Source of the DNA: Rhizoclosmatium globosum
Taxonomy: Eukaryota; Chytridiomycota; Chytridiomycetes; Chytridiales; Chytriomycetaceae
Direction of reading: 5' to 3'
Assembly: GCA_002104985.1 (NCBI GenBank)
Contig: MCGO01000092.1
Span: 1 to 64,000, forward strand
DNA length: 64,000 nucleotides
Below are positions 12,513 to 22,480 of this stretch, piece by piece. Under the pieces are notes generated by a model, which ran no database searches, was not told the DNA's origin, and saw only the letters and a list, made by a program, of their open reading frames with translations. The translations under genes were made by a program, and so were the position numbers. The stretch's first letter is position 1. Each line of letters begins with the position of its first letter.

Positions 12513-14731
12513 ACGGCGATTCAGAATCAGAAGAAGAGGACACACCTGCAACTCCAACACCTGCACCTCGACGTACATTGCGCTCAAACACAACTATGCC
12601 GGCATTCAGTAAGATACTGGGCAATGACGGATTTGAAGATTCAGCAAACGTTGCCGCTGCGTCAGGTGTGTGTTCGCCGTCTTCGCCGCCTGCAAAATCC
12701 GTTTCTAACGTTGCCGCTGCGTCAGGTGTGTGTTCGCCGTCTTCGCCGCCTGCAAAATCCGCCGCGCTCGCGCGAACCCCCGCAGCCTTTCAAGACCCTT
12801 TCCAAGAAATCTGCATGGAAACACTGTCTTCACCAAAGTCCAACAAGGATCGTCGCTCACGTCACTACAACAAATCAACCCCATCATATGCTTCGTCTCC
12901 TCCTGTTGTACCAAAGCATGATGCTAAGGATAAAAGTTTTATTCCACTACAAGGTCTGGCAGCATTCTGTGGTTCCCAGAATACATTTGAAGCATTTGCT
13001 GGGCTGTCAGAAGGAGTAGCTGGATTTGCCTCATGTGCCACTGCGTTATTACTTCAAGAAGAAGACTTTGATGAAGTAGAACTTGATGAAGTTCGTTTTC
13101 TGACAGGTGTGGGTCAAAGATATGGACTAGCACTCTCAGTTCTTGATGGACCATCAATCCAAGCTGGGCTTAAAGATGAGAAATGGAGAGCTGCTATAGA
13201 GAAAGAACTCTCGCAATTTTGGGGCCTTAAGGTCTGGAAACTGGTTTGGCTTCCCCCAGGTGCACGCACTCTGGGAACTATTTGGGTCCTCAAAATCAAG
13301 AAGAATGATATTACTGGAGAAACCCAATATAAAGCCCGCCTGTGTATGGATGGCAGGAGACAAGTAGAAGGTGTGGACTTCAGCCAAACATATTCAGGTA
13401 CCCCACACATGAACTCCCTGAAGATTCTCACTCGAATAGTCACTGAGCGTGGAATGGTTACTCGTCAGTGCGATGCAAAAGGTGCACATTTAACTACGGA
13501 TCGGGACAGGGTCATGTATGTTAAAGTCCCACAGGGAATGGAAGTGGCTCCAGAAGACCGAGGTAAAGTTCTCGAGTTGCTACGGACCATGTATGGTCAA
13601 AGACAAGCTCCACTCATGTGGGAACGAAACCGAGATCGAGCTCTGGAATCAATAGGAATGACTCGGAATCCACATGAGCCGTTAGTCTTCAAGAAGGAAA
13701 TCATCAAGGAAGGCAGGACTCATTTTATCTATGTGCTCACATGGGCAGATGATTTCTTCTTTGCAGCAGACAAGGATGTTGAGAAGGAATTGGAATTGTT
13801 GATAGTGGAGTTGGGAAAACACTTTGAACTCACTGTTAAGCCATGTGTAGACCAATTCATCAGCATAGTATTTCAATTCAAAGATGGAGCTTCATCAATG
13901 AGTCAAACTGCGTATCTTGAGGGAATCTTATCAGAATTCTTGGAGAATCAATCGGGAAAACGCCGTACAGCTTGGCGTCAGACAGACGACTCCAAATTTG
14001 ACGCAACAGACGATCCGTCTGCCTTAGATACTGAGTTCCTCACAGGAAAGAACTATTATCGACTTGTTGGCCTGCTACAATATCTCACAATCACCAGGCC
14101 CACAATTCAGCAAGCTGTAGGTAAACTTGCACGACACACAACCAAAACGCGTCGAATTCACTGGGAACGAGCTCAGGAACTGCTGGAATACTTGAATGGC
14201 ACCCGAAACTATGGACTTATCTACCGTCGTTCAGAAAGCCCAGCGGAGTTTCTACTAGAAGGATTTGGGGATGCTGATTGGGCAGGCGATGCTGCAACAA
14301 GACGATCCACCACAGGGGCTGTGGTTCGAATAGGAAAATCAGCAGTACTGAGCTTCAGCAAACGTCAACCCATTGTTGCAGACTCAACTGTATCAGCAGA
14401 AGTTATTGCTGCATGTTCTGTGGCAAAAGAACTAGTGTGGGTTCGCAACATGCTCACATGGTTTGGATACCCACAAGACGGTCCCACTCGACTTTGGTGT
14501 GATAATCAGGGCACAGTCTTCAATTTGGAGGAAGGAGCACAACGCCATAAAACCAAACACATGGATGTAAAGTATATGTTCCTCCGAGACCTGGTTAGAC
14601 AACATTTGATCACAGTTGGACATATGCCAGACACAAAAATGCTGGCAGACATTCTGACTAAAGGACTGGGCTGGATCAAGTTTGAGTTCTGCCGAGACGC
14701 ATTTGGGGAATTTGACGTATCAACCCTATAA
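12305..14731 (+). CDS. copia-1 reverse transcriptase and RNase H region
   Basis: Second part of Pol. A low-complexity linker with a 60 bp tandem duplication (12649-12768; VAAASGVCSPSSPPAKS twice) precedes the RT. RT motifs: YKARLCMDGRRQ, QCDAKGAHL (first catalytic Asp) and LTWADDFFFAA, where ADD replaces the common YVDD. The RNase H has GDADWAGD, SAEVIAA and the distal WCDNQGTV and KHMDVKY motifs. It ends ADILTKGL..., typical of copia. The frame is open to the stop, just before the polypurine tract and 3' LTR. Confidence 0.88.
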   Translation: MGGAYNDETSESVVINEVERDVSSTATQPHAILSPTPSLDQPSTPSDYGTPAETPATATPPSQVDVNVVDGDSESEEEDTPATPTPAPRRTLRSNTTMPAFSKILGNDGFEDSANVAAASGVCSPSSPPAKSVSNVAAASGVCSPSSPPAKSAALARTPAAFQDPFQEICMETLSSPKSNKDRRSRHYNKSTPSYASSPPVVPKHDAKDKSFIPLQGLAAFCGSQNTFEAFAGLSEGVAGFASCATALLLQEEDFDEVELDEVRFLTGVGQRYGLALSVLDGPSIQAGLKDEKWRAAIEKELSQFWGLKVWKLVWLPPGARTLGTIWVLKIKKNDITGETQYKARLCMDGRRQVEGVDFSQTYSGTPHMNSLKILTRIVTERGMVTRQCDAKGAHLTTDRDRVMYVKVPQGMEVAPEDRGKVLELLRTMYGQRQAPLMWERNRDRALESIGMTRNPHEPLVFKKEIIKEGRTHFIYVLTWADDFFFAADKDVEKELELLIVELGKHFELTVKPCVDQFISIVFQFKDGASSMSQTAYLEGILSEFLENQSGKRRTAWRQTDDSKFDATDDPSALDTEFLTGKNYYRLVGLLQYLTITRPTIQQAVGKLARHTTKTRRIHWERAQELLEYLNGTRNYGLIYRRSESPAEFLLEGFGDADWAGDAATRRSTTGAVVRIGKSAVLSFSKRQPIVADSTVSAEVIAACSVAKELVWVRNMLTWFGYPQDGPTRLWCDNQGTVFNLEEGAQRHKTKHMDVKYMFLRDLVRQHLITVGHMPDTKMLADILTKGLGWIKFEFCRDAFGEFDVSTL

Positions 14732-14743
14732 GGTCTTGGGGGG

Positions 14744-15219
14744 TGTGAGATATACTGCTTATCTTCTACAATTCCTTTCCGGGTTATCTTTTTTCTCTCT
14801 AGTTTCCAGTCCACTCAGTGTCTCACAGTCCACTTGGTGCCTCCCACTATTTTTTCACCAAGTGAAAGTCCATTTAATCACTCCATTTAATCATTCCTTA
14901 AATCTCTCCCTTTCCCTTGAGTGTATAAGAAGCAAGGGACTCCCCTCTTGATACTGGTATCTACCAGTTTGTCATTTGGGTTCTCGTCGCCTTGCCGCAT
15001 CTGTTGCTTACCTTATTGCAACAACACTCAGGGTAATTCTCTTTTGTTTGTAAATGATTCTCTTATTATCGAAGTTCTAAATATAATCGATCTACCAGTT
15101 TGTCATTTGGGTTCTCGTCGCCTTGCCGCATCTGTTGCTTACCTTATTGCAACAACACTCAGGCCACGAACCAAATTACAAGCATTACTATTACGAGCTT
15201 CGTCTCCGAGGTTCTCATT
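14744..15219 (+). repeat. 3' LTR of copia-1
   Basis: Near-identical to 8940-9414, starting TGTGAGATA and ending TCTCATT, followed by GGGAT at 15220-15224. Differences from the 5' LTR are two substitutions (within CTTTCTTC and TTTTTACACC contexts) and one single-base indel (CCCTTTG versus CCCTCTTG). Confidence 0.93.
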
Positions 15220-15380
15220 GGGATATGGGCATACTGGATGCCTTCACTTTCAATCCATCGCTGGAAGAGGCGTTGAGCCAGGATAACGGCAGGAACTCCG
15301 CGGCGAATGAGTTCTTTAGCGATTGCAACAAAGGGCTGGACATCACCGCGAGATCCCAGAACGATGAATGCGATCTTCAT

Positions 15381-15678
15381 TTAATCAAAGTTTTTGAAGA
15401 AGACACAAGCATAACTTGGCAAGAGATTGGGAATACTGAGGAATTTATCGCTAACTTCGAAGTATGTTTGTTTCATTGCGAACAGGTGTTATTCCGGGAG
15501 TGTGTTTTATTGTTATTGTAGTACAAAAAAATGGTAGGTGCATTCAAACTGGTCATACCATTACATAGGCAGAGCACTTTATGAATACCAAGGTTAAAGT
15601 AAACAACAAAACTTGATATTCGATAGTTAAGCGTGTTTGACTTCTTTCTCCGTTCTTCCTCTCAAAAACCACTAACCA
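15381..15678. other. Intergenic region between glycosyltransferase copy 2 and SF3B4
   Basis: Divergent intergenic region holding the presumed promoters of the minus-strand glycosyltransferase and the plus-strand SF3B4 gene. No coding or RNA feature is supported. Confidence 0.5.
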
Positions 15679-16832
15679 ATGCAGAACGCCTACAAGCCAA
15701 CCGAAGAGCGCAACCAGCAGAACACGTGCTATGTCGGCAACCTCGACGACCAAGTAACCGAGGCGCTTCTTTGGGAGCTGATGCTCCAGGCCGGGCCCGT
15801 TGTCAACATCCACCTTCCAAAGGACCGAGTCACCCAATCGCACCAGGGCTTTGGCTTCGCTGAGTTCCAAACAGAAGACGACGCCGAATACGCAATTAAG
15901 GTGACTACTAACACAAATCCTCTCAAACTGCGCATTAACCTCTCTTAACCTATCCCAAAACCAAACAAGATTATGCACATGATCAAAGTATTCGGAAAAC
16001 CAATCCGCGTAAACAAAGCTTCAGATAACAAAACGAACTGTGGATGTCGGCGCGAACCTGTTTATTGGAAACTTGGATCCGGAAGTCGATGAAAAGACGC
16101 TACATGACACCTTCTCTGCTTTTGGAGTTATTGCACAGACACCAAAAGTAGCTAGAGATGCGGAAGTGGGTGTGTCGAAGGGTTACGGTTTCGTGGCGTA
16201 CGATAACTTTGAAAGTGCTGATGCCGCGATTGAGGCCATGAATGGGCAGTTCTTGGGTGGAAAACCTATCACAGTTGCTTATGCGTTCAAAAAAGATGGA
16301 CAGGGAGAGAGGCATGGTTCTGCGGCTGGTATGTTGTTTTGTTGCGACATGTTGAGTACGTCATTTTAACTCCGTGGAACTAGAGCGTCTCTTGGCTGCT
16401 CAAGCTCAAAAGAATGCTCCTACTCATATGCCGAATCGATTGTTCGCGGAACTGCCGACTCCTGGTATGCCAGGAATGGGCCTGGCCCACCAGTCCCTAT
16501 GATGCCAATTCCAGGAATGGCACCTCCGCCTATGATGATGCCTCCTCCTCCTCAACAGCCCATGTATGGGTATCCGCCTATGCCGATGCCTGGATGTACG
16601 TATTCTCCAAGGCGAGACTTTCATGAAAGAATAACACTCGTCAAATAGATCAAATGCCGCCTCCTGGTTTCGCCCCACCGCCAATGTCGTTTGGACAACA
16701 GCCTGGAATGCCCCCGATGCCTATGGGGTGAGTCTTGAAGGATTAATCTCGTCTCTCTAACAAATACTTAGATTCATGCCGCCGCCAGGGTTCCCTGGAC
16801 AATACCCGCCACCGCAGTGGCCGCAACAATAG
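15679..16832 (+). CDS. SF3B4: Splicing factor 3B subunit 4 (SF3B4/Hsh49)
   Basis: Component of the U2 snRNP SF3b complex that binds pre-mRNA near the branch site. Two RRMs: RRM1 with [10 protein letters not shown] (RNP2) and QGFGFAEF (RNP1), RRM2 with [12 protein letters not shown] and [24 protein letters not shown], almost signature sequence for SF3B4. A Pro/Met/Gly-rich C-terminus ([15 protein letters not shown]) follows. Exons: 15679-15900, 15970-16328, 16384-16595, 16649-16727, 16772-16832, all GT-AG, phases consistent. Frame breaks at about 16021-16040 (between RRMs) and near 16476-16482 (in a G/C-rich run) are single-base and probably sequencing artefacts, because conserved sequence continues in the new frame. 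Its 3' end converges on the CBS gene, 117 bp away. Confidence 0.92.
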
Positions 16833-16949
16833 AGCGATGTTATCAATTGTATTTAATTTCGAGCTATTTGGAATAAACGCGGATCAGGAGAAATTATACA
16901 TGTTTTGTTTTTTAAAAGCCATAAACCAAACTAAATAATAAAATTGAAA

Positions 16950-18253
16950 TCACTCTGGTTGACATGCAGCAGCTAGGAATGGCATAACATCTGAAAGACC
17001 CAAAACTCCCACAACATCGCCTTTTCCACTTTCAGATACAATCCATACTCTGTGTGTCTTGGTAGCAGCCATCTTCTCAACAGCAACAATCAAAGGAGTA
17101 GATGGGTGAACAGTGAACAGGGGAACACGGTCGGAACCATTTGCTTCCAGGCCTTGCACAGAACGAAGCTGAACAAAGAATCTGAAGCATGGGTCGTACA
17201 AGTGTCTCCAACCACCACGAGATGAGAGAATTTCCTTGATATCAGTCATTGACACACTTCCTTCCAACTATGGGCAACAAAACGTTAGACGCGATGGCAT
17301 ATAGTAAGGCAAAGAACATACCTTGGAGTGACCGTGTGCCTTATCAACAATAGCGACAGAGGAAACATGATTGGTGTGCATGGCATACAAAGCTTCCAAC
17401 ACAGTATCATTCAAGTCAACAGTCACAACACTGTTCTCTCCCTTCACAAGACCCAACTGCTGTAACGACAACTCTCCAGCCGCAAAATCAGTTTCAGTAC
17501 GACCAGCAGTTTTTCTTGGCAATCGGCCAAACTTTTCAGCGACAAGACCGCAAATGAGGGATTGAGAAAGGACACCGACAAACTTGTCCTTATCGCCGTC
17601 GCACTTTTCGAGAACGACAATACGGTGGAGGGCCGAGTTGTTTGCAAATTCTTGGAGGGCTGTGAGGAGTGGGGTTGTTGTGTACACAGCAACGAGAGGG
17701 TTTTGCTGGGAAAGGTTCGAAACTAGCTTGATTGGAACACCAGTACGGTCCATAGAGGCACGTTTGATAATGTCAGTGATTTCCTGGTTGAGATGATGGA
17801 CAAGTAAGCACGTGTTTTTCATGGGACGAGAGGGAGTCATACCATTTCAGCATCGAACGACGCCTCTTCCTTGGGCACTTTTCGGAACACTTCAAGGACA
17901 TATGTAACAAGGTCTCTGTAGTCAAACATTCCAATGAAACCACCTTGTTCAGGCCTAAAAGCAAATGTGGGATAACAGGAATAAGCGCTTTGCTGTCAAA
18001 AACTGGTGAGTGGAATCCACACTCACGAGTAGACTGGAGCCGACGAGATCCTGTGCGCAGCCAGGGCGTTGCAGGCATCCTGGACAGAGAGATCCGTGTC
18101 GAGGCAGATTGGAATCTTTGGGCCAGACGAGCGCGAGGGTCGTTCAAGGACTTGGCCGCACGTTGTTTCGCTAAAGAGAAGTTTGAAGGCTTCGGAGGAA
18201 GATGCATCGGCGGTGACGGTGGCCGAGGAGGACATTGCTTGGAGGACGGACAT
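16950..18253 (-). CDS. CBS-domain protein (AMPK-gamma/Sds23-like)
   Basis: A 372-residue protein from four exons (18027-18253, 17843-17954, 17322-17783, 16950-17267) with consistent phases and no frame break. Repeated CBS modules are visible: CLDTDLSVQDACNALAAHRISSAPVYS..GGFIGMFDYRDL; VYTTTPLLTALQEFAN...RIVVLE..FVGVLSQS; VDLNDTVLEALYAMHTNHVSSVAIVD; and VHPSTPLIVAVEKMAATKTHRVWIVSE..VVGVLGLSDVM. Four CBS repeats suggest two Bateman modules, as in Snf4/AMPK gamma or fungal Sds23, which sense adenine nucleotides and modulate kinase or phosphatase activity. Which of these it is cannot be decided by eye. An upstream in-frame ATG (18385) exists, but the Ser/Ala-rich start at 18253 fits better. Confidence 0.87.
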
Positions 18254-18426
18254 TTTAGGTGTGGTTTTTAGGGAGGGACTTTGTTTGAAGGGGAAAGAAG
18301 GAAATGGTGGTGGGTAACTGTGACTCACACTCCTCAGTGACTCAGTCAATAGATGATGCCTCGTTTTCGGCTGTGCACGCGTCAAAGATATGAATTCAAG
18401 ATAAGAAATTTATTGGAATCCTTCCA

Positions 18427-20201
18427 TTATTTTTCCTCATTTGAAAGCATTTGCATTCCTGGGTGATTAGACCAAGAAGCTGGCCTTTGTGACACAGGCC
18501 GTGATAGTGACCGTGGCATAGATTTAAAAGACTTGTTCCTATTTAATGATCCTATAGTGTTTTCATTTTCGCCATTTGAGGGGGGCTGGCTCTTAGGTTT
18601 TTTCAAGGAATTTCTGGGAGAACACGCTTGCGACGTTGGCTCCAGAGAACTGATTCCGTTATTATTGCTGGAACTATTACACTCTGCTCTTGTTGACGTT
18701 GGTCTAGGAGACACTGCGAATGAAGTAGCTTTTACAGATGATTTTCGAGTAACACTAACTGAATCTGAATGCTTTAGATCTTTTGATTCTGAATTCAATA
18801 GTGCGTCTCCCATTTGCAATTTGTTATCGGCAGGTGAAGAAAATATGTTGAGACCTCTGTTTCATTTTGTTTAACTATGGTGTCTGTGGGAGTCAAGGTT
18901 GTTGTGTTTTTCGATGGGTCGTAAATATCGCTTCGTCTGTTCGAGACAGTATTGTTTGTCGATTTGACTCTAGATACTCCCAACAATGTAACGTCTACAC
19001 TTCTTCGTCGCTGCTGATTACTAAATTCTCTCATCCTCGGTGTTAAATCTCTTTCCTCAAATGTCGACATATTCAAGGAATCTTGAGTTCCTGAACATCG
19101 AGAAGTACCACGATTAGACGCATTGAATTCGGTCTTTCCATCAACCGCACTTCCTCCAGCAATAGACGGGCCTCGAGAGGTATTGGATAAGGAGCATCTC
19201 CTTGAATTATATCGAAAATTTGGTGAATCGGTCGTAAGTTCTCCGGATTCATTGGAAATCGATTCCATTTTTTTAAGAGGAGCTAAAGAGGATTGATACT
19301 GTGACGTGCTTACGATGGATAGCCTGACGCTTGATTCTCTGACCGCCGCCTTCATTTGTTGCTCCTGTTCAGCGATACTCATAACATCCAACTTCAAAAG
19401 ATGAAGCTTATACTTCATTAGAATTATTATAGTAAGTATGAGAGTTCTAAATCCATCTCCAATTGTGCGAAAAATCTCATCATGTTGGTCTAAAGCAGCG
19501 CCAGAGATGTACAGCCCCAACGCTCCAATTTCTAAGATGGCGCTCAAGATCCAAAACTGAAAATAACTCGAAAAGCGTCAATTTCAGAGTTGTCGGGCTC
19601 CATCGTTTGAACGGCAAAGAAAACTGAAAACAGTCCGACGAAGAACGTGTTCAAAAGACCCCCGATACTCGCACAAACGTCAAGTGCCCTTAAACACAAT
19701 AAATTGATGATGAATCTACAACTCCGTATATGGGTGGGATTCCTCGGGTGACAAATATGAACGGTGCTATCAGTATTATCTTTTGGAGCCACTTGAACAG
19801 AAACGCTAATTCTTGTTTGGAGACAATGTGCTTTGAAGCTTGCAACAGTTTGTTTAAAAATGAAAGCGTGCAGTAGCTCGCGATACCATAGCAGATTTCG
19901 ATAAGGAGTAAAAGATAAATTGCTCCCGTTTCTGAACCAAGAAGCGAACGAGCAATTTGCGCCGAATTTAAAAACAGAGTAGATATACAAGCTGAACAGT
20001 AAAAGTCCATCTGGTAAGTTTAACAAAAACAAACGAGGGGTTCATACCTCCGAAAAGCCAGAAGTTCATCGGAATAGCAATAGTCTTGATCAGACAGGTT
20101 TCGTTCTTCTTATGGGATCTCAAAAGAATTGCAGTTATGACAGCCATGTTAGCAAAGGCAAGGATGGCCATCGCCAGGCTAAAATTCGTTTGAACGTCCA
20201 T
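18427..20201 (-). CDS. Multi-pass (about seven-TM) membrane protein with long cytoplasmic tail
   Basis: Exon 1 (20048-20201) encodes the first hydrophobic helix (LAMAILAFANMAVITAILL). After a short intron, several more helices follow, including AIYLLLLIEICYGIASY, IILIAPFIFV, ALDVCASIGGLLNTFFVGLFSVFF and SAILEIGALGLYISGA. A Ser/Thr-rich hydrophilic tail of over 250 residues ends NEEK at 18427. The layout resembles a GPCR-like receptor, and the next gene upstream has a similar plan, but I see no family signature. The frame switches at about 20000, 19690-19695 (T run) and 18840-18843 (A run on the plus strand); these look like single-base consensus errors, so exact exon limits are uncertain. Confidence 0.65.
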
Positions 20202-20270
20202 AGCCGTTTAAACGAAAATCTTTGAGAGATGTCCTCGACTTCATTGTTCAGAGTGAATCATATAATCAAT

Positions 20271-21141
20271 TTAATCTTCTATCGCGTCCTGATATCCACA
20301 TCGCCGTAAAGATACCTTCATCACAATTCCACAAGTTATCGCGAAATCGATAATACATCCTGCGGCTGTCCACCACACCGCCTCATTGCCATCCACATAT
20401 CTCATGGAAATGTAAACTGCTGCAACGGCGATGTAAAATGCCCCAAGTACCATTCCATACTGGCTAACAACTTCACCCCTTCGATCTAAAAATTCTCCAC
20501 GGTTCGCGGCTCTCAAAAATTTCGCATGTGTTATAACTAATAGAAACGTTACTATTAGGATGGTGATGGAAAAAAGTATGTGAGTTGCAGTAATGAATGT
20601 GTTTGTTGCAGCGTTTGTTGTGGAAATCAGTGTCTGTAGGGATGGAATGACAGGCACAAAGACAAAAATTGGCAAAGGGGAGATAAGGTATGTTAACAGG
20701 GTGTGATGTTTGAATTGAGTTGTGAGTTCAATGGTTTCCTTTGCACGAGCAAGGGTGTATGTTAACTGCAAAGTCAGTCAGAAATAAGATAATATCGTAG
20801 TAAAATACGCTTGAAGTCGATACTGAATTATGAAGAATAATACTCACAATCGATAGCTCTGCAGTTCCGAGAAATACCCCCATCAATGCCATTGAAACAT
20901 CCTTCGTCAATTGGTCTGTAATAAACTGAATATTTATCGCATTCGCAGTGTGGAATCCAGTCATAGAAAGACAAGCAGCGAGTAAAAAGACGTTGAAAGG
21001 ACTTGGGCATTGTTTGAGGGAACCGTCCGTTATCTTACAGAAAAACATCAAACTGAAGATTTCCAGAAGGGAAAAGGCTGCCATCGACCAGTTGACTGCA
21101 AGAGAAGAAGTATTGTCAGTAGAGTCAATCGTGGTGTTCAT
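20271..21141 (-). CDS. Seven-TM-like membrane protein
   Basis: Two exons (20848-21141 and 20271-20765) join in phase to 262 residues without frame break. N-terminal N-linked sites (NTT, NTS, NWS) precede hydrophobic stretches around WSMAAFSLLEIFSLMFF, FNVFLLAACLSMTGF, ALMGVFLGTAELSIV, LLTYLISPLPIFVFVPVI, ILFSITILIVTFLLVI, GMVLGAFYIAVAAVYI and WWTAAGCIIDFAITCGIVM: seven in total, with the glycosylated N-terminus outside and a short basic C-terminus inside. This topology suggests a receptor or transporter-like role; no family is recognised. The start codon lies only 42 bp from the end of the copia-2 element, so its original promoter may have been displaced. The adjacent gene (18427-20201) has a similar layout and could be a distant paralogue. 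Confidence 0.72.
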
Positions 21142-21182
21142 TTTCTGGGTGGTATTCCAGAAGGCGACAGATTATCTGAACA

Positions 21183-21247
21183 CGTAAATATGTTTTGAGG
21201 TGACAAAAGTCTTTATTATTATTTGACACGTCACATATACATCAACG
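21183..21247 (-). repeat. copia-2 terminal repeat (3' end of element)
   Basis: 65 bp direct repeat beginning CGTAAATATGTTTTGAGG on the plus strand and ending ATACATCAACG. It matches 25785-25849 except for two substitutions. Confidence 0.8.
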
Positions 21248-22480
21248 GACGTAGTTATTTGGTACAAATACAGTGAAAAATGTTTTTAAGTGGGCTTTCT
21301 GTGGTTCAACAAGTCCCAATTCCAATAAGGCCCTTTCATGCTTAACACTTCTGAGCGGTTTTGTCATAATATCTGCCTTATTTTGATCTGTTGGGCACCA
21401 TGCGACAACACCAGAGCGAGACTTTCTTGATTCTGTGTCTGCTGCAAGGTCTGAATCTGAGTATCCCTAAGTTGGATCGAGCTTGATTTGTTGTATCGGA
21501 GCCGTTTTGTTGATGTTCTGTTGAGGTATCAAGAAGGTGTTGAAGGGCTTTCCAATGTATAGGTTTTGGTTGTTTCATATGTTGTCCCAGTTTTCCCAGA
21601 GTAAATAAGATATCTGGTCGAGTTTTGTTCACACAAGTACCGTTCCAAATGCTGATGAGTAGTCGCGGGTTTCCATTTCTTTGCTTTCCTCCGCTGTTGG
21701 GGTTTCATGTCGTCAAATTCTTTCATGTTCACTCTGTTGTCCCATGGTGTTTTTCTTGATGATAGAGGGTCCTCCATTAGGGGAAGGCAATTATTGGTGA
21801 TGTAAAATTCTTGGTCCATTTCAAATGCATCCTGATAATATGTTTTCCTGCATCCAATTATAGTACCAACTTCATCTTCAATTGTAAGTGGTAACCTTGA
21901 GTTAAACCAATTTAAGAATTTTGTTCTTTCGTTTTCGCATCCTGGGTCAGCTGCTACTTCTCCGTCATCCACGAACCATTGCATGAGTAGGATCTTTTCG
22001 TTACGTACAGGAGAGAGTTGTTTCATCCATAAGCATGGACTTGAAGGGCATTTTCAAATCCATATTCAAGAAACAGTTTGTTCCGGTGTTCCTGGAAATG
22101 AATGGGCCATTGCGCTGACCATTACAGATTTTATCCAGAATATACAGTGGTGTTTGGTGAAATTCCTTCTGGGAGAGGCATGCCATATGGGATAGTGGTG
22201 TACGTTGGGTATTTAGGGTCATTTGGAGTATTAGGATAAGCACCAATTATATCAGTTTTGATGGTCGACATTCCGCGCTGAAGGACATGAATTGAGAAGA
22301 TTTTGGTTTGTTTCTACGTCTGGGGTGGAGGCATACACCTGACCTACATCTGCTAATTCCTGCTTCTTCCCATTTCCTACAAGCGGACTTTCCTTTCAGT
22401 GATTCCTGTATCCGCGTCAGTCTTTTCTGTAAGGGAGTAGAATGACGGGATAATAGGTGCTTTTGCTTCACTTATCAGTT
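21248..22480 (-). pseudogene. copia-2 reverse transcriptase / RNase H remnant
   Basis: RT sequence is scattered over frames. A RT start region with GITERK lies around 22400, and the catalytic QWFVDDGEVAAD (FVDD box) is in the frame 21529-22026. RPDILFTLGKLGQHM follows in the frame 21378-21632. The end has ADTESRKSRSGVVAWCPTD, then directly NKADIMTKPL: the usual stretch of about 100 residues of RNase H between these motifs is absent. Several frame changes and stops show that this part is not functional. Confidence 0.78.

Larger units (their letters stand above)
8940..15219 (+). mobile_element. Full-length Ty1/copia LTR retrotransposon (copia-1)
   Basis: LTRs at 8940-9414 and 14744-15219 are about 99% identical (I see three differences), and the flanking 5 bp GGGAT is duplicated perfectly; both point to a recent insertion. 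Internal domain order is gag with an RNA-recognition motif, protease, integrase, reverse transcriptase, RNase H; integrase before RT defines the copia group. A purine-rich tract (GGTCTTGGGGGG) directly precedes the 3' LTR. Three overlapping frames cover the coding region (9502-10776, 10746-12512, 12305-14731). The element sits antisense inside glycosyltransferase copy 2. Confidence 0.95.
7693..15380 (-). pseudogene. GT28/UGT-type glycosyltransferase, copy 2, split by copia element
   Basis: The 5' part (15220-15380, reverse strand) encodes KIAFIVLGSRGDVQPF up to GIQYAHIP. The reading frame then resumes on the other side of the inserted element at 8939 with GDLTKDMNESL and runs to the stop at 7693. 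The 5 bp GGGAT at 8935-8939 and 15220-15224 is the insertion target duplication, so the ancestral frame reads straight across. A further single-base loss near 8240-8250 breaks the frame (HSAHLR versus HSAQATRF in copy 1). The donor-site motif HHGGAGTTAEAA and CTFCTDQPMWA remain. Otherwise paralogous to the gene at 5563-6967. The retrotransposon insertion makes this a genuine disruption independent of sequencing quality. Confidence 0.9.

Noticed and set aside
18254..18385. N-terminal extension of the CBS protein from an upstream in-frame ATG
   Set aside because: The extension is Pro/Ser/His-rich, unlike the rest, and lies where the 5' UTR is expected; the ATG at 18253 is a better start.
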